DNA of 64,000 nucleotides, from the NCBI RefSeq assembly GCF_900098925.1, contig NZ_LT622359.1, positions 1-64,000 of the forward strand, given 5' to 3'. The DNA comes from Bacillus massiliglaciei. GTDB taxonomy: Bacteria > Bacillota > Bacilli > Bacillales > DSM-1321. Of the stretch, positions 12,031 through 22,960 are shown in pieces. Made by a program: the position numbers and the translations under genes. Position 1 is the first letter of the stretch; each line of letters begins with the position of its first letter. Under the pieces are notes generated by a model. The model was not told the origin of the DNA and did no database searches. It saw nothing but the letters and a program-made list of their open reading frames with translations.

Positions 12031-12058
12031 ACCACTGAAAAGTCTCAGTGGTCTTTTT
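12031..12058 (+). terminator. Terminator between rpmH and rnpA
   Basis: ACCACTGA, loop AAAGTC, TCAGTGGT, then CTTTTTT. It starts at the base after the rpmH stop codon, so rnpA must be expressed by read-through or from another promoter. Confidence 0.85.
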
Positions 12059-12109
12059 TCTAAAACGGGACCTGTGCGAACATCCAATTCGTATTGTAGG
12101 TGTTAATGA

Positions 12110-12457
12110 ATGAAGAAAAAATTAAGGATAAAAAAAGACGATGAATTTCAATTGGTATTTAAAAAAGGAGAATCTTTTGCCAATCGGCAATTTGTCGTCT
12201 ATGTCCTTGACCAGCCGGAACAGGATTATTTCCGGATCGGCCTTTCAGTAAGTAAGAAACTTGGGAATGCGGTCGTTCGGAATCAGATAAAAAGATACAT
12301 ACGACAGGCCTTTCTGGAATTAAAAGAGCAGATAGACACGGGGAAGGATTATGTGATCATCGCCCGGAAGCCGGCTGTCGACATGGATTTTGCCCAGGTG
12401 AAGAGCAGCCTGATCCATGTGCTGAAGCGTGCAAAGTCACTGCGCTACCGCAAATAA
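12110..12457 (+). CDS. rnpA: Ribonuclease P protein component
   Basis: Basic 115-aa subunit that assists the catalytic RNA in 5' maturation of tRNA. It has the family signature [13 protein letters not shown] (about residues 55-67) and [14 protein letters not shown]. The position between rpmH and yidC is conserved in nearly all bacteria. The ribosome site is a modest AGGTG. Confidence 0.96.
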   Translation: MKKKLRIKKDDEFQLVFKKGESFANRQFVVYVLDQPEQDYFRIGLSVSKKLGNAVVRNQIKRYIRQAFLELKEQIDTGKDYVIIARKPAVDMDFAQVKSSLIHVLKRAKSLRYRK

Positions 12458-12536
12458 TGGCGAAAAACAGAAAATGCTGTTAAAAAGAGTAACAACATAT
12501 CATGATTTATAGAGAGCAGTTAGGAGGAAAAATTGG

Positions 12537-13325
12537 TTGAAAAAACGAATATTACTCGTTATTGGACTGGCTTCAATAATGATGCTGCTAGCCGGATGTA
12601 CTGAAATCAATAAGCCTATTACAGCAGAAAGTACTGGAATATGGAATTCGTATATTGTGTATCCGCTTTCTAAACTGATTATTGCCATCTCTGAATTTTT
12701 GAATGGAAGCTACGGTTTTGGACTGATTGTCGTGACCCTTTTGCTTCGCCTGATTATGCTTCCATTGATGATCAAGCAAGTGAAAAGCTCGAAAGCCATG
12801 CAGGCAATCCAGCCTGAGATGAAAGAGCTTCAGGCGAAATACAGTTCTAAGGATGCTGCGACACAGCAGAAGCTGCAGCAAGAAACGATGGCGTTATTCC
12901 AAAAGTATAATGTCAATCCTTTGGCGGGCTGTCTGCCGATTCTTGTTCAAATGCCGATTCTGATCGGTGTGTACCACGCAATCAGCCGTACGGAGGAAAT
13001 TTCCCGTCACAGCTTCTTATGGTTTGACCTGGGTTCACCGGACCCTTACTATATTCTTCCGGTTGTGGCCGGTATAACGACATTTATCCAGCAAAAGCTC
13101 TCAATGGTGGGAATGAATTCGAATCCTACTATGGCGGCGCAAATGACCATGATGTTGTATATTATGCCTGTCATGATCGTTATTTTTGCGATTAATTTTC
13201 CTGCTGCTCTTTCACTATACTGGGTAGTTGGTAACCTTTTCGGAATTGTTCAGACGTATTTTATTAAAGGCCCGGATATGAAGAAGGCAGCTGCGGAAAA
13301 CGCGGGAGGAGCTAAGAAGAAGTGA
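12537..13325 (+). CDS. spoIIIJ: Membrane protein insertase YidC/SpoIIIJ, lipoprotein
   Basis: Oxa1/YidC family insertase, 262 aa. The signal peptide ends in lipobox LLAGC (Cys21), so it should be a lipoprotein with about five membrane spans. Family motifs include [16 protein letters not shown] and [22 protein letters not shown]. In B. subtilis SpoIIIJ is needed for vegetative insertion and for forespore sigma-G activity. The start is TTG with AGGAGG nine bases upstream. It overlaps jag (GTGA), implying coupled translation. Confidence 0.96.
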   Translation: MKKRILLVIGLASIMMLLAGCTEINKPITAESTGIWNSYIVYPLSKLIIAISEFLNGSYGFGLIVVTLLLRLIMLPLMIKQVKSSKAMQAIQPEMKELQAKYSSKDAATQQKLQQETMALFQKYNVNPLAGCLPILVQMPILIGVYHAISRTEEISRHSFLWFDLGSPDPYYILPVVAGITTFIQQKLSMVGMNSNPTMAAQMTMMLYIMPVMIVIFAINFPAALSLYWVVGNLFGIVQTYFIKGPDMKKAAAENAGGAKKK

Positions 13326-13942
13326 AGAAGATCACTGCTGCAGGACGAACTGTCGAAGAAGCAGTACAATCAGCTTTAACTCAGCTTAATACCACAAGAG
13401 ACCGCATCGAAGTAGCCATTATTGATGAAGGCAAAAAAGGTTTTTTCGGCGTTTTTGGGAAAAGGAATGCTGTCATTGAAGCAGTCCTTAAGCCGGATGC
13501 TGTCGAAAAAACCAAGGAATTTTTGAAAAATGTCAGTGAGAAAATGGGAATCCATGCAGATATTGAAGTAAGGCAGGAAGGGAAGAATGTGACCTTTTGC
13601 CTTTCTGGAGAGAAGATGGCCCTTTTAATCGGAAAACGCGGCCAAACCTTGAATTCCCTTCAATATTTGGCTCAGCTTGTAGCAAACCGGTATTCGAAAC
13701 ACTATTTGAATGTGTGGGTAGACGCCGGGAACTACCGGATCAAGAGAAAAGAGGCGTTGGTGCAGCTTGCTGAAAGGACGGCCCAGAAAGCACTGAAAAC
13801 TGGGAAAGCCGTTTCTTTAGAACCAATGCCTTCATATGAAAGAAAGATCATTCATACAGCTCTGCTGAGAAAAGATAAAATCAAGACGGTTTCTCAAGGA
13901 ACAGAACCGTATCGGCATCTTGTGATCATGCCGATTAAGTAG
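13322..13942 (+). CDS. jag: RNA-binding protein Jag/KhpB (SpoIIIJ-associated)
   Basis: 206 aa with a Jag N-terminal domain ([25 protein letters not shown]), a KH domain ([16 protein letters not shown], about residues 100-115) and a C-terminal R3H domain ([23 protein letters not shown]). KhpB proteins bind RNA and affect cell elongation and division. It starts at GTG overlapping the spoIIIJ stop, so the two are one operon. Confidence 0.95.
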   Translation: MKKITAAGRTVEEAVQSALTQLNTTRDRIEVAIIDEGKKGFFGVFGKRNAVIEAVLKPDAVEKTKEFLKNVSEKMGIHADIEVRQEGKNVTFCLSGEKMALLIGKRGQTLNSLQYLAQLVANRYSKHYLNVWVDAGNYRIKRKEALVQLAERTAQKALKTGKAVSLEPMPSYERKIIHTALLRKDKIKTVSQGTEPYRHLVIMPIK

Positions 13943-13950
13943 AAGAAATG

Positions 13951-13982
13951 GACCTTATGTCAAAAGCATAAGGTCTTTTTTT
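13951..13982 (+). terminator. Terminator after jag
   Basis: GACCTTATG, loop TCAAAAG, CATAAGGTC, followed by TTTTTTT. Confidence 0.9.
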
Positions 13983-14049
13983 GTGCCCCGGCTTAAGATT
14001 GGAAAAAATGAGGCAGAGATAAAAGGAAGCTGTATGGCTGGGATTGTTG

Positions 14050-14107
14050 TTATTCACATGTGGATAAGTTAAAATGAGTATAATAAGAGAAAATAAGCTG
14101 TGGATAA
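14050..14107. promoter_or_regulatory. DnaA-box cluster between jag and mnmE
   Basis: TTATTCACA (14050-14058) abuts TGTGGATAA (14059-14067), and another TGTGGATAA lies at 14099-14107. B. subtilis has an oriC-proximal DnaA-box cluster at the same locus (near jag) that helps limit initiation, so this is probably a conserved DnaA-titration site. Confidence 0.6.
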
Positions 14108-14233
14108 AGAGGTCCCTTTGCAAGTGTCTCTGCTTTTGTTCGATTCTATTGTATGGTATTGTTATAAATTAGGGATTTATAAATAAGGAACACTTTATAG
14201 ATAAAGCAGGAAATAGAAATAAGAGGTGAAAAC

Positions 14234-15619
14234 ATGGAATTTGATACAATCACCGCCATATCGACTCCAATGGGGGAAGGGGCGATTGCTATCGTCCGCA
14301 TAAGCGGTGATCATGCCATAGAAATAGCCGACAGGATTTTTCAGGGACCGTCCGAAAAGAAACTTTCACAAGCTCACTCCCATACGATTCATTATGGACA
14401 TCTAATACAGCCGAAAACAGGCGAGGTCGTCGAGGAAGTAATGGTTTCTATTATGAAAGGTCCGAAAACTTTCACAAGGGAAGATGTTGTGGAAATTAAC
14501 TGTCACGGCGGAATTGTTTCAGTCAACCGGGTGCTTCAGCTGGTTCTTTCCCAGGGAGCGCGCTTAGCAGAGCCAGGCGAATTTACAAAACGGGCTTTTT
14601 TGAATGGCAGAATTGATTTATCTCAGGCTGAAGCGGTCATGGATTTGATCCGTGCCAAAACGGATAAAGCCATGAATGTCGCCTTAGGCCAGATGGAAGG
14701 CCGGCTTTCGAAACTGATTCGGAAGCTGAGACAGGAAATATTAGAAACGCTCGCACAAGTCGAGGTTAATATAGATTACCCGGAATATGATGATGTCGAA
14801 GAAATGACTCATCGTTTATTTTTGGAAAAGGGAAGCTATGTGAAGAAGGAAATCGAAAAGCTGCTCCGGACTTCCCAGCAGGGAAAAATTCTGAGAGATG
14901 GTTTATCAACCGTCATCATCGGCCGTCCGAACGTTGGAAAATCTTCCTTATTGAACAGCTTAGTACAGGAAAACAAAGCTATCGTAACGGATGTAGCAGG
15001 GACAACGCGGGATATCATCGAGGAATATGTCAATGTCAGAGGCGTACCGCTGAAGCTGGTCGATACGGCTGGCATTCGTGAGACAGAGGATATTGTAGAA
15101 CGGATAGGTGTAGAGCGTTCAAGAGCTGTCCTGAAGGAAGCGGATTTGATTTTATTGGTCTTAAATTACTCGGAAGAGCTTACACCGGAGGATGAAAAAC
15201 TGTTTGAAGCGGTGGCAGGCATGGATGTGATTGTCATTGTCAATAAGACTGATCTTCCAAGGAAAATCGATTTGAACAGGGTGTATGAGATTGCCGGCCG
15301 ACATAAGGTTGTGACTACTTCCTTACTGGAAGAACAGGGCGTCGATGAGCTGGAAGAAGCCATTGCAGCTTTGTTCTTTGCAGGTTCTCTTGAAGCAGGG
15401 GATTTAACCTATGTATCAAATGCAAGACATATTGCCCTGTTGGGGCAGGCGCTTCAATCTATAGAGGATGCTCTGGAGGCCATTGAGATGGGGACGCCTG
15501 TAGATTTGGTCCAAATTGACTTTACGAAGGCATGGGAACAGCTTGGGGAAATCATCGGCGAGAGCGTACAGGATAACTTGATTAATCAGTTATTCTCTCA
15601 ATTTTGTCTTGGGAAATAA
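14234..15619 (+). CDS. mnmE: tRNA modification GTPase MnmE
   Basis: 461 aa. The N-terminal tetrahydrofolate-binding domain begins [15 protein letters not shown]. Within the helical domain is a Ras-like G domain: G1 [12 protein letters not shown] (about 228-239), G3 DTAGIRET, G4 NKTD. The C-terminus ends FCLGK with the conserved cysteine. With MnmG it makes the cmnm5U modification at wobble position 34. AGAGGTG precedes the ATG. The neighbour mnmG starts 95 bp downstream. Confidence 0.97.
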   Translation: MEFDTITAISTPMGEGAIAIVRISGDHAIEIADRIFQGPSEKKLSQAHSHTIHYGHLIQPKTGEVVEEVMVSIMKGPKTFTREDVVEINCHGGIVSVNRVLQLVLSQGARLAEPGEFTKRAFLNGRIDLSQAEAVMDLIRAKTDKAMNVALGQMEGRLSKLIRKLRQEILETLAQVEVNIDYPEYDDVEEMTHRLFLEKGSYVKKEIEKLLRTSQQGKILRDGLSTVIIGRPNVGKSSLLNSLVQENKAIVTDVAGTTRDIIEEYVNVRGVPLKLVDTAGIRETEDIVERIGVERSRAVLKEADLILLVLNYSEELTPEDEKLFEAVAGMDVIVIVNKTDLPRKIDLNRVYEIAGRHKVVTTSLLEEQGVDELEEAIAALFFAGSLEAGDLTYVSNARHIALLGQALQSIEDALEAIEMGTPVDLVQIDFTKAWEQLGEIIGESVQDNLINQLFSQFCLGK

Positions 15620-15714
15620 ACGATTGCTGATAGGCTGATGAACGCCCGCTTCCTATTAACTTGAGACGGGCAGGAAGGTCTTCGGATATTGAAAACATTT
15701 AGGAGGAAACAGCA

Positions 15715-17601
15715 ATGCAATATGAAGCAGGAAGCTATGATGTCATTGTCATAGGAGCCGGTCATGCAGGAAGTGAGGCGGGCCTTGCGGCTGCCAGAGT
15801 CGGTGCGAAAACATTAATGCTGACCATTAATCTGGATATGGTTGCCTTCATGCCGTGCAACCCGTCCGTCGGGGGACCGGCAAAAGGGATTGTTGTTCGG
15901 GAGATTGATGCGCTTGGCGGCGAAATGGGAAGAAATATTGACAAGACGCATATTCAGATGCGGATGCTTAACACAGCGAAAGGCCCGGCAGTAAGGGCGC
16001 TTCGAGCCCAGGCCGATAAATTCCTGTATCAGCAGGAAATGAAGAAAACGATTGAGAACCAGCCCAACTTGACATTAAGGCAGGGAATGGTTGAAAGACT
16101 GATTATAGAGGATGACGTCTGTACCGGAGTCATCACACAGACCGGTGCCGTTTACAGGGCGAAAACCGTCGTCATTACGACAGGTACGTTCCTGAGGGGC
16201 GAAATTATTCTCGGCGAATTGAAATATTCAAGCGGCCCGAATAATCAGCAGCCCTCCATACGTCTTTCAGAGCACTTGGAAGAGCTTGGGTTTGACTTAG
16301 TGCGGTTTAAAACGGGAACACCGCCAAGGGTGAACAGTTCATCCATTGATTACAGCAAAACGGAGATTCAGCCTGGGGACGATGTTCCGCGTGCCTTCTC
16401 TTATGAAACAACCAAATTCATTACCGATCAGCTTCCATGCTGGCTGACGTATACAAGTGAAGAAACCCATCAGATTATTGATGCGAATCTTCACCGCTCC
16501 CCGATGTACTCTGGGATGATCAAAGGGACAGGTCCCCGATATTGTCCGTCCATTGAAGATAAAGTGGTCCGCTTTAGTGATAAACCGCGCCATCAGATTT
16601 TCCTTGAGCCAGAAGGAAGAAACACTCAGGAAGTATATGTTCAGGGATTATCAACCAGCCTTCCGGAAGATGTTCAGCGTAAAATGCTGGCTTCGATACC
16701 AGGACTTGAAAAAGTTGAAATGATGCGTGCCGGCTATGCGATTGAATATGATGCCATCGTTCCGACACAGCTTTGGCCGACACTGGAAACAAAGAAAGTG
16801 AAAAACCTCTATACAGCCGGACAAATTAATGGAACTTCAGGCTATGAGGAAGCGGCCGGACAAGGGTTAATGGCCGGTATGAATGCTGGTTTAAAGGCAG
16901 TTGGCAAGGAAGAAGTGATTCTTAGCCGTTCTGATGCCTATATCGGTGTCCTGATTGATGATTTGGTAACGAAGGGGACGAATGAGCCTTATCGATTATT
17001 GACATCACGTGCGGAATATCGCCTTCTTCTTCGCCATGATAATGCTGATTTACGCCTGACCGATATTGGCTACCGGATTGGAATGATCAGCGAGGAACGA
17101 TATGAACGGTTTAAGGCGAAAAGAGAAGCGGTGGAAGCAGAAAAAGCAAGACTGAAATCCATCTTCATTAAACCGACAAAACAGGTTCAGGAATTAATCG
17201 TGGCGAATGGCGGAAGTGAATTAAAGGATGGAATCCGTGCGTCCGACCTCTTAAAACGGCCTGAAATGGATTATTCCCATATCCAGCTGCTTGCGCCAAG
17301 CGAAACAGAACTTGATGAGGAAATCACTGAGCAGGTAGAGATCCAAATTAAATATGAAGGGTATATTGAGAAATCCCTTCAGCAAGTTGAGCGGCTTAAG
17401 AAAATGGAAAATAAAAAAATCCCTGAGGATATCGACTATGAGGCGATCACAGGCATTGCGACGGAAGCGCGCCAAAAGCTGAAACAGGTCCGCCCTCTTT
17501 CAGTTGCTCAAGCCTCACGGATCTCAGGTGTCAATCCTGCAGATGTCTCCATTTTACTTGTCTACCTTGAACAGGGAAAAATCGCCCGTGTTTCTCAGTA
17601 A
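15715..17601 (+). CDS. mnmG: tRNA uridine-5-carboxymethylaminomethyl modification enzyme MnmG
   Basis: FAD enzyme, 628 aa, partner of MnmE. The dinucleotide-binding motif [15 protein letters not shown] is at residues 13-27, with [13 protein letters not shown] and [16 protein letters not shown] further on. C-terminal tRNA-binding region begins around residue 550 and includes [25 protein letters not shown] lies seven bases before the ATG. It is followed by rsmG after 27 bp, the classic gidA-gidB pair. Confidence 0.98.
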   Translation: MQYEAGSYDVIVIGAGHAGSEAGLAAARVGAKTLMLTINLDMVAFMPCNPSVGGPAKGIVVREIDALGGEMGRNIDKTHIQMRMLNTAKGPAVRALRAQADKFLYQQEMKKTIENQPNLTLRQGMVERLIIEDDVCTGVITQTGAVYRAKTVVITTGTFLRGEIILGELKYSSGPNNQQPSIRLSEHLEELGFDLVRFKTGTPPRVNSSSIDYSKTEIQPGDDVPRAFSYETTKFITDQLPCWLTYTSEETHQIIDANLHRSPMYSGMIKGTGPRYCPSIEDKVVRFSDKPRHQIFLEPEGRNTQEVYVQGLSTSLPEDVQRKMLASIPGLEKVEMMRAGYAIEYDAIVPTQLWPTLETKKVKNLYTAGQINGTSGYEEAAGQGLMAGMNAGLKAVGKEEVILSRSDAYIGVLIDDLVTKGTNEPYRLLTSRAEYRLLLRHDNADLRLTDIGYRIGMISEERYERFKAKREAVEAEKARLKSIFIKPTKQVQELIVANGGSELKDGIRASDLLKRPEMDYSHIQLLAPSETELDEEITEQVEIQIKYEGYIEKSLQQVERLKKMENKKIPEDIDYEAITGIATEARQKLKQVRPLSVAQASRISGVNPADVSILLVYLEQGKIARVSQ

Positions 17602-17628
17602 AGGAATTACTCGAAAAGGATTGAAGAT

Positions 17629-18345
17629 ATGAACATTGAACAATTTCAACAAGCGCTTCAGGAGAAAGGAATCAGCCTCTCCGAGAAGCAGCTTGGCCAA
17701 TTTGAAACCTATTACAGACTGCTGGTTGAATGGAATGAAAAGATGAACCTGACAGCAATCACAGAAAAGGAAGAAGTGTATCTGAAGCATTTTTATGATT
17801 CAATCAGTGCAGCTTTCTATTTTGATTTCAATCAGCCGCTCAGCCTTTGTGATGTAGGAGCTGGCGCAGGTTTCCCGAGTCTTCCGTTAAAAATTTGTTT
17901 TCCGGAGATTCAGGTTTCAATCGTCGATTCATTAAATAAGCGGATTTCCTTCCTGAATCATTTGGCAGACGAGCTGCAGCTCAGCGGTGTTTCGTTTTAT
18001 CATGACCGTGCCGAAACCTTTGGAAAGAATCCTGAACACAGGGAAGTCTATGATACTGTCATGGCCCGGGCGGTTGCCCGGATGTCCGTGTTAAGTGAGC
18101 TTTGTCTTCCGCTTGTAAAAGAAGGCGGAACATTCCTTGCCATGAAGGCTGCAAGTGCAGATGAAGAACTGGAAACAGGCAAAAAGGCCATTACAGCCAT
18201 GGGCGGGAAATTAGAGGAAGTGCATCGCTTCCTGCTGCCTGAGGAACAGAGCGAACGGACCATTGTGAAAGTGCGCAAAGTGAAAGGAACGCCAAAGAAA
18301 TACCCGCGGAAGCCGGGAATGCCCAATAAAGCACCGGTTGAATGA
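17629..18345 (+). CDS. rsmG: 16S rRNA (guanine527-N7)-methyltransferase RsmG
   Basis: SAM-dependent methyltransferase (238 aa, formerly GidB) that modifies G527 of 16S rRNA; loss gives low-level streptomycin resistance in Bacillus. The SAM motif is [17 protein letters not shown] (about residues 67-83), then [14 protein letters not shown] and the basic C-terminus typical of Bacillus. It is transcribed directly after mnmG. Confidence 0.96.
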   Translation: MNIEQFQQALQEKGISLSEKQLGQFETYYRLLVEWNEKMNLTAITEKEEVYLKHFYDSISAAFYFDFNQPLSLCDVGAGAGFPSLPLKICFPEIQVSIVDSLNKRISFLNHLADELQLSGVSFYHDRAETFGKNPEHREVYDTVMARAVARMSVLSELCLPLVKEGGTFLAMKAASADEELETGKKAITAMGGKLEEVHRFLLPEEQSERTIVKVRKVKGTPKKYPRKPGMPNKAPVE

Positions 18346-18508
18346 GCCGCAATCGGAAATTTTCCTAGCAGAACCACTTATAATGTCTTACTATTGAAGT
18401 AGGGAAATAATATTTGCACTTAATTTATTCATGCCTGACGTATCAGCAGGACTTATCCGTTGGATATGGAATATGTAATTTGGGAGTTTTAAAAGGTGGT
18501 GTATGGTG

Positions 18509-19369
18509 ATGAAGCATCCTTTTTCGCGGTTTTTTGGGTTTGGCGAAAAAGAGCAAGAGGAAATCGAAATGGAAGAGTCCCCAAGCGAAAATGAAGAAAT
18601 CAGGAAGATAGCCATTTCTGATATTGTTCCCAATCGGTATCAGCCCCGAACCGTTTTTAATGATGAAAAAATCGCAGAGCTCGCTCAAACCATTCATACG
18701 CACGGAATTATTCAGCCAATTGTCGTAAGAGAGTATGAGCAGGGAAAGTATGAGATTATTGCTGGGGAGCGGCGATTCAGGGCCATGCAAAAGCTTGGCT
18801 GGGATACAGCTCCGGTTATTATAAAGAATTTCAATGACACTGAAACGGCTTCAGTCGCCTTGATTGAAAACCTTCAGCGTGAAGAGCTAACACCAATTGA
18901 GGAAGCCATTGCGTATGGCAAGCTTTTGGAACTGCACAGTCTGACACAGGAGGCACTGGCTCAGCGGTTAGGAATCGGCCAGTCTACTGTGGCGAATAAG
19001 CTCCGGCTTCTCAAGCTTCCCCAGGAGGTGCAGGATGCTCTTCTGGCAAAGCAGATTACTGAACGGCATGCCCGCTCACTCATTCCTTTGAAAAATCCGG
19101 AGAAGCAGGTCAGTCTGCTTGCGGAAGTCATAGAGAAGAACCTGAATGTGAAGCAGACGGAAGAACGAGTTGTGAAGATGCTTACGACTGCAGATCGGAA
19201 GCCAAAGCCAAGAAGAAAGGCTTTTAGTAAAGATATGCGAATAGCGGTCAACACCATTCGACAATCGCTCACAATGGTTTCCGATAATGGCATTAATCTG
19301 GATTCCGAAGAAGAGGAATTTGAGGAATACTATCAATTCACGATTAAAATACCGAAAAAGAAATCATAA
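18509..19369 (+). CDS. noc: Nucleoid occlusion protein Noc
   Basis: ParB-family CTPase that binds chromosomal sites and blocks septum formation over the nucleoid. N-terminal [15 protein letters not shown] is the Noc membrane-targeting helix, distinguishing it from Spo0J. ParB core: [13 protein letters not shown] and [37 protein letters not shown] start at the third codon of the longer frame, where AGGTGG has suitable spacing and MKH matches B. subtilis Noc. It is followed by a terminator and then the soj-spo0J operon. Confidence 0.95.
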   Translation: MKHPFSRFFGFGEKEQEEIEMEESPSENEEIRKIAISDIVPNRYQPRTVFNDEKIAELAQTIHTHGIIQPIVVREYEQGKYEIIAGERRFRAMQKLGWDTAPVIIKNFNDTETASVALIENLQREELTPIEEAIAYGKLLELHSLTQEALAQRLGIGQSTVANKLRLLKLPQEVQDALLAKQITERHARSLIPLKNPEKQVSLLAEVIEKNLNVKQTEERVVKMLTTADRKPKPRRKAFSKDMRIAVNTIRQSLTMVSDNGINLDSEEEEFEEYYQFTIKIPKKKS

Positions 19370-19384
19370 TATGCCTATTTATCC

Positions 19385-19419
19385 AGCTTGGTAGTCACGT
19401 CGATGCCAGGCTTTTTTTG
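19385..19419 (+). terminator. Terminator after noc
   Basis: AGCTTGG ... CCAGGCT (one G-T pair) followed by TTTTTTT. The rest of the 300-bp gap before soj has no recognisable gene. Confidence 0.6.
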
Positions 19420-19669
19420 ACTCTTTTTTTGGAGACTTAATAGAAAGTGAGTGCGGTTTAGCCTGATCCGTCTGCAGGACGGGCAGAGGATGAGTTCAGC
19501 GGCTGCTTTTTTGGAAAACTCATTATTTCTTCTCGCTTTCGTGATAAAATAGTTTTTAATAATCTGCTAGTTTTCTGTCTTGATCAGGTACATATAGATA
19601 AAGCGAGGCTCCAGCCGCCTGATACGTATCCGCGGCTTTAGTCTCATAATGGAGAAAGTAGGTGACTTC

Positions 19670-20431
19670 ATGGGAAAGATCCTGGCCATTGCCAATCAAA
19701 AGGGCGGCGTGGGAAAAACAACGACATCCGTAAATCTCGGAGCTTGTCTGGCGCATTTGGGGAAAAAGGTTTTATTAGTAGATATTGATCCGCAAGGCAA
19801 TTCTACAAGCGGCGCAGGGATTGAAAAAGCGGATGTAGAACAATGTATTTATGATGTGCTTGTTGACGATGTTGAGGCGAAGTCTGTCATAAAAGAAACC
19901 AAGGTTCCGAATTTTTTTGTCATCCCGGCGACCATTCAGCTTGCCGGGGCAGAAATTGAGCTTGTTCCGACTATTTCACGTGAAGTGAGGCTGAAAAGGG
20001 CGCTTGCGGAGATTCAGGATCACTTTGATTACGTTCTTATTGACTGTCCTCCTTCACTCGGGCTTCTTACGCTCAATGCGCTGACGGCTTCCCATGCTGT
20101 TTTGATTCCGGTTCAATGTGAGTACTATGCCCTGGAAGGATTGAGTCAGCTTTTGAATACCGTTCGGCTCGTTCAGAAACATCTGAACCATGACCTCAGA
20201 ATTGAAGGGGTGCTGCTGACCATGCTCGATGCGCGAACCAATCTTGGCAATCAGGTTATGGACGAAGTGAAGAAGTATTTTCAGGATAAGGTGTATAAAA
20301 GCATCATTCCCCGCAATGTCCGGCTGAGTGAGGCGCCAAGCCATGGAGAGCCTATTATCATGTATGATCAAAGGTCAAGGGGTGCGGAATTATATCTAGA
20401 ATTGGCAAAGGAAGTGATTGCTAATGGCTAA
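19670..20431 (+). CDS. soj: Chromosome partitioning ATPase ParA/Soj
   Basis: Deviant Walker ATPase, 253 aa. It begins MGKILAIANQKGGVGKTTT with the KGGVGKTT P-loop at about residues 11-18, followed by DIDPQGNSTSG and DCPPSLGLLTLNAL. Soj regulates DnaA and, with Spo0J, origin segregation and sporulation timing. I start at 19670, where AGGTGA is five bases upstream; the earlier in-frame ATG has none. It overlaps spo0J by a few bases. Confidence 0.97.
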   Translation: MGKILAIANQKGGVGKTTTSVNLGACLAHLGKKVLLVDIDPQGNSTSGAGIEKADVEQCIYDVLVDDVEAKSVIKETKVPNFFVIPATIQLAGAEIELVPTISREVRLKRALAEIQDHFDYVLIDCPPSLGLLTLNALTASHAVLIPVQCEYYALEGLSQLLNTVRLVQKHLNHDLRIEGVLLTMLDARTNLGNQVMDEVKKYFQDKVYKSIIPRNVRLSEAPSHGEPIIMYDQRSRGAELYLELAKEVIANG

Positions 20432-21272
20432 AGGACTTGGAAAAGGAATCCACGCCATTTTTACGAATACAGAGGATGAAGCCATCTTGGAAATCAAGCT
20501 GGAGGAACTGCGTCCCAACCCGTATCAGCCGCGAAAGGTTTTTGACCCGGCTGCTATAGAAGAACTGAAAAACTCGATTCTGAAGCATGGAATTCTGCAG
20601 CCGATCATTGTTCGGAAAAGCATTAAAGGCTATGAAATCGTAGTCGGCGAAAGAAGGTACCGGGCAGCTAAAGAAGCGGGATTAGATAAGATTCCGGCTG
20701 TAGCCAGAAAGCTGAAGGAACAGCAAATGATGGAGTTTGCCATCCTTGAGAACCTGCAGCGTGAAGACCTGAATCCGATTGAAGAGGGCCTCGCCTACCA
20801 GACCCTGCTGGAAAAGCTGAATTTGACACAGGAAGAGCTTGCCAAAAGGCTTGGAAAAAGCAGACCGCATATAGCCAATCATATCCGCCTTCTTTCCCTG
20901 CCGGATGAGATTCAGGAGTATATCTCAGCAGGGAAGATTTCCATGGGTCATGGAAGAACGCTTCTGGGTCTCAAAAAGAAGAATCAGCTTTCCGCAGTGG
21001 CCGAGAAGATGATCAAAGAAGGGATGAATGTGCGTCAGCTCGAGCAATACATTCAAAAGCTAAACGAAGGTGTTCCACGTGAAACGAAACCTTCAGCCGG
21101 AAAGAAGGACGTTTTTATCCGTCAGCGCGAAACGAGCCTGCGTGAAAGACTGGGTACGACGGTAACGATAAAACAAACAAAGAAAAAGGGCAAAATTGAA
21201 ATTGAATTTTTCTCAAATGAAGATTTAGAAAGGATCTTGGAGATCATCGATCAAGAACATGTTTCTTCCTGA
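20424..21272 (+). CDS. spo0J: Chromosome partitioning protein ParB/Spo0J
   Basis: CTP-dependent DNA clamp that loads at parS and recruits condensin near the origin; 282 aa. It begins MAKGLGKGIHAIF, has the CTPase motif GERRYRAAKEAG, HTH LAKRLGKSRPHIANHIRLL and the C-terminal EFFSNEDLERILEII dimer helix. The start ATG lies inside the soj 3' end. A near-perfect parS site is embedded in its own coding sequence, as in B. subtilis spo0J. Confidence 0.97.
   Translation: MAKGLGKGIHAIFTNTEDEAILEIKLEELRPNPYQPRKVFDPAAIEELKNSILKHGILQPIIVRKSIKGYEIVVGERRYRAAKEAGLDKIPAVARKLKEQQMMEFAILENLQREDLNPIEEGLAYQTLLEKLNLTQEELAKRLGKSRPHIANHIRLLSLPDEIQEYISAGKISMGHGRTLLGLKKKNQLSAVAEKMIKEGMNVRQLEQYIQKLNEGVPRETKPSAGKKDVFIRQRETSLRERLGTTVTIKQTKKKGKIEIEFFSNEDLERILEIIDQEHVSS
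21071..21086. promoter_or_regulatory. parS: parS site inside spo0J
   Basis: TGTTCCACGTGAAACG differs from the consensus TGTTNCACGTGAAACA only in the last base. The same location is used in B. subtilis. Confidence 0.9.
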
Positions 21273-21288
21273 ATAAGGTGAATGAAAA

Positions 21289-21993
21289 ATGGTATTGTTA
21301 GGGACGTTAGTGAATGGATTGTGCATAGCGGGGGGCGCTATACTCGGAAGGTTTCTCCAGAACATTCCGTCGAGAATGAAGGAAACTGTTCTCTGCGGGA
21401 TAGGACTGGCTGTCATTGTCCTCGGCCTGCAAATGGGCTTTAAAAGCGGTAATTTTCTCATTGTTATTTTGAGTCTTGTCGGCGGGGCAGCTATCGGTGA
21501 GTGGATTGATTTAGAGAAGCTGCTGAATGCTGCAGGCAAGTCCATTGAAAGAAGGATGAAGCCGACGGAGGGATCCTCCATTGCCCAGGGATTCGTAACA
21601 GGAACACTGATTTTTTGCATTGGTGCGATGTCAGTTCTCGGAGCCTTGGACAGCGGCATTCGGAATGACCATCAGATTCTTTTGACCAAAGCTATTATAG
21701 ATGGGTTTACTGCCCTTGTTTTATCGAGTACATTAGGAATCGGAGTCATTTTCTCGGCTGTCCCGGTCATGATTTATGAAGGAGCTATTGCTCTGTTTGC
21801 GACTCAAATCAATAAATGGGTGCCTGGCGGCTTAATGGATAGTTTTATTTTAGAGATGACAGCTGCGGGCGGGGTGATGATCATGGCTATTGGCTTGAAT
21901 ATCCTTGGAATCACAAAAATCAGGGTGGCTAACCTGCTCCCTGGCATTGCTGTTACTGCCTTGATCACGTCCATTGTGTATTATTGGCCTTAA
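21289..21993 (+). CDS. DUF554 family membrane protein
   Basis: 234-aa polytopic membrane protein with about seven hydrophobic segments. The pattern LLGTLVNGLCIAGGAILG at the N-terminus and GGAAIGEWIDLEK are typical of the DUF554 (YdfK-like) family, thought to be transporters of unknown substrate. It starts 16 bp after spo0J, so it could be co-transcribed, and ends at a strong terminator convergent with yyaC. Function unknown. Confidence 0.85.
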   Translation: MVLLGTLVNGLCIAGGAILGRFLQNIPSRMKETVLCGIGLAVIVLGLQMGFKSGNFLIVILSLVGGAAIGEWIDLEKLLNAAGKSIERRMKPTEGSSIAQGFVTGTLIFCIGAMSVLGALDSGIRNDHQILLTKAIIDGFTALVLSSTLGIGVIFSAVPVMIYEGAIALFATQINKWVPGGLMDSFILEMTAAGGVMIMAIGLNILGITKIRVANLLPGIAVTALITSIVYYWP

Positions 21994-22016
21994 GCATGTA
22001 AGCATAAAAAGAATAA

Positions 22017-22045
22017 AAGCCGCTTCCAAATGGAGGCGGCTTCTT
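22017..22045. terminator. Terminator between DUF554 gene and yyaC
   Basis: AAGCCGCTTCC, loop AAAT, GGAGGCGGCTT, then CTTC. It lies between two convergent genes and may serve both. Confidence 0.75.
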
Positions 22046-22053
22046 CTATCACT

Positions 22054-22671
22054 TTATAACGTTTTTTCTTTTTCAAACGTCCATTTGAACGGAGAGATGT
22101 TTGGCTTTGGCTTCAGCTGCAGGCCGGCATGATAGATTCCCTCGGATATCGTTTTAGCCATCTTCATGACCAGGCTGAGACGGGTATTCTGTAGGACCAT
22201 GAATTCCATAAAGCCGCATACATTCACAATTCCCGTAATATGGGCATCCCCGACATCAGGCAGTTCCTTATTGACGCCTGCTCCCGGTTTGACAGGGCCA
22301 TCGCCGATCTGTACAACGCCCACGCTTTTTAGTTTTCCAAGACAGGCATCTACCCCAACAATAAAGGGATCTCCGTGCATCGTCTTAATCTGTGCCAGTT
22401 TTTCTTCAAGATTGACGGCGTGAATCGGGTCATCCAGTGTACCATATACAAAGAAGGACGGGATAGGATCCTTTTCTTTTAATAGAGTGCCTACAAGTGG
22501 ACCGAGAGAGTCTCCTGTAGAACGATCAGTACCTATACAAACGATGACAATGGGCCGAAACTTTCCTGAGGGAAGCAAACGGATTATTTCCTGGGAAATT
22601 TTATCGGAAGCATCCATTTCCTCATGAAGGATCCGATTCGGTCTATTGGTATTTTGAAAGTTTAGATTCAT
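22054..22671 (-). CDS. yyaC: Spore protease-like protein YyaC
   Basis: 205-aa member of the YyaC family, related to the GPR germination protease that degrades small acid-soluble spore proteins. Motifs: VCIGTDRSTGDSLGPLVG (GPR-like N-terminal motif), GTLDDPIHAVNL, and VDACLG. I start at MNLNFQNTN (22671), where AAAGGAGTGG precedes by a normal distance; the longer frame has no ribosome site. It is the only minus-strand gene among the plus-strand genes from rpmH to rlmH. Substrate unproven. Confidence 0.88.
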   Translation of the reverse strand: MNLNFQNTNRPNRILHEEMDASDKISQEIIRLLPSGKFRPIVIVCIGTDRSTGDSLGPLVGTLLKEKDPIPSFFVYGTLDDPIHAVNLEEKLAQIKTMHGDPFIVGVDACLGKLKSVGVVQIGDGPVKPGAGVNKELPDVGDAHITGIVNVCGFMEFMVLQNTRLSLVMKMAKTISEGIYHAGLQLKPKPNISPFKWTFEKEKTL

Positions 22672-22960
22672 CGGTTCCACTCCTTTGCTAGATTTTATAA
22701 TCAGTATACGGAAAAACTGGTAGAAATATACATAACGAATCCTTGTTAACGTTAGACAAAGTTGCTTATAATACGACAAAAATGAGGGGGCGAAGGGGAA
22801 AGACAATCTATCTGTTTAAATCCGTATCGGAATGCAGTATCAACTGGTAAATATTTTCTAGTGTTTTTACCTATATACCCCTTGTTTTTTTGTACAAAAA
22901 CCTCTATTTGTTGTTAAAATGAACTTTAGGAGAAAACTTGTTGATAGGTTGGTGAGATAA

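Noticed and set aside
19977..19994. TATTTCACGTGAAGTG in soj as a fourth parS
   Set aside because: The outer half-sites do not match; about 12 of 16 positions only.
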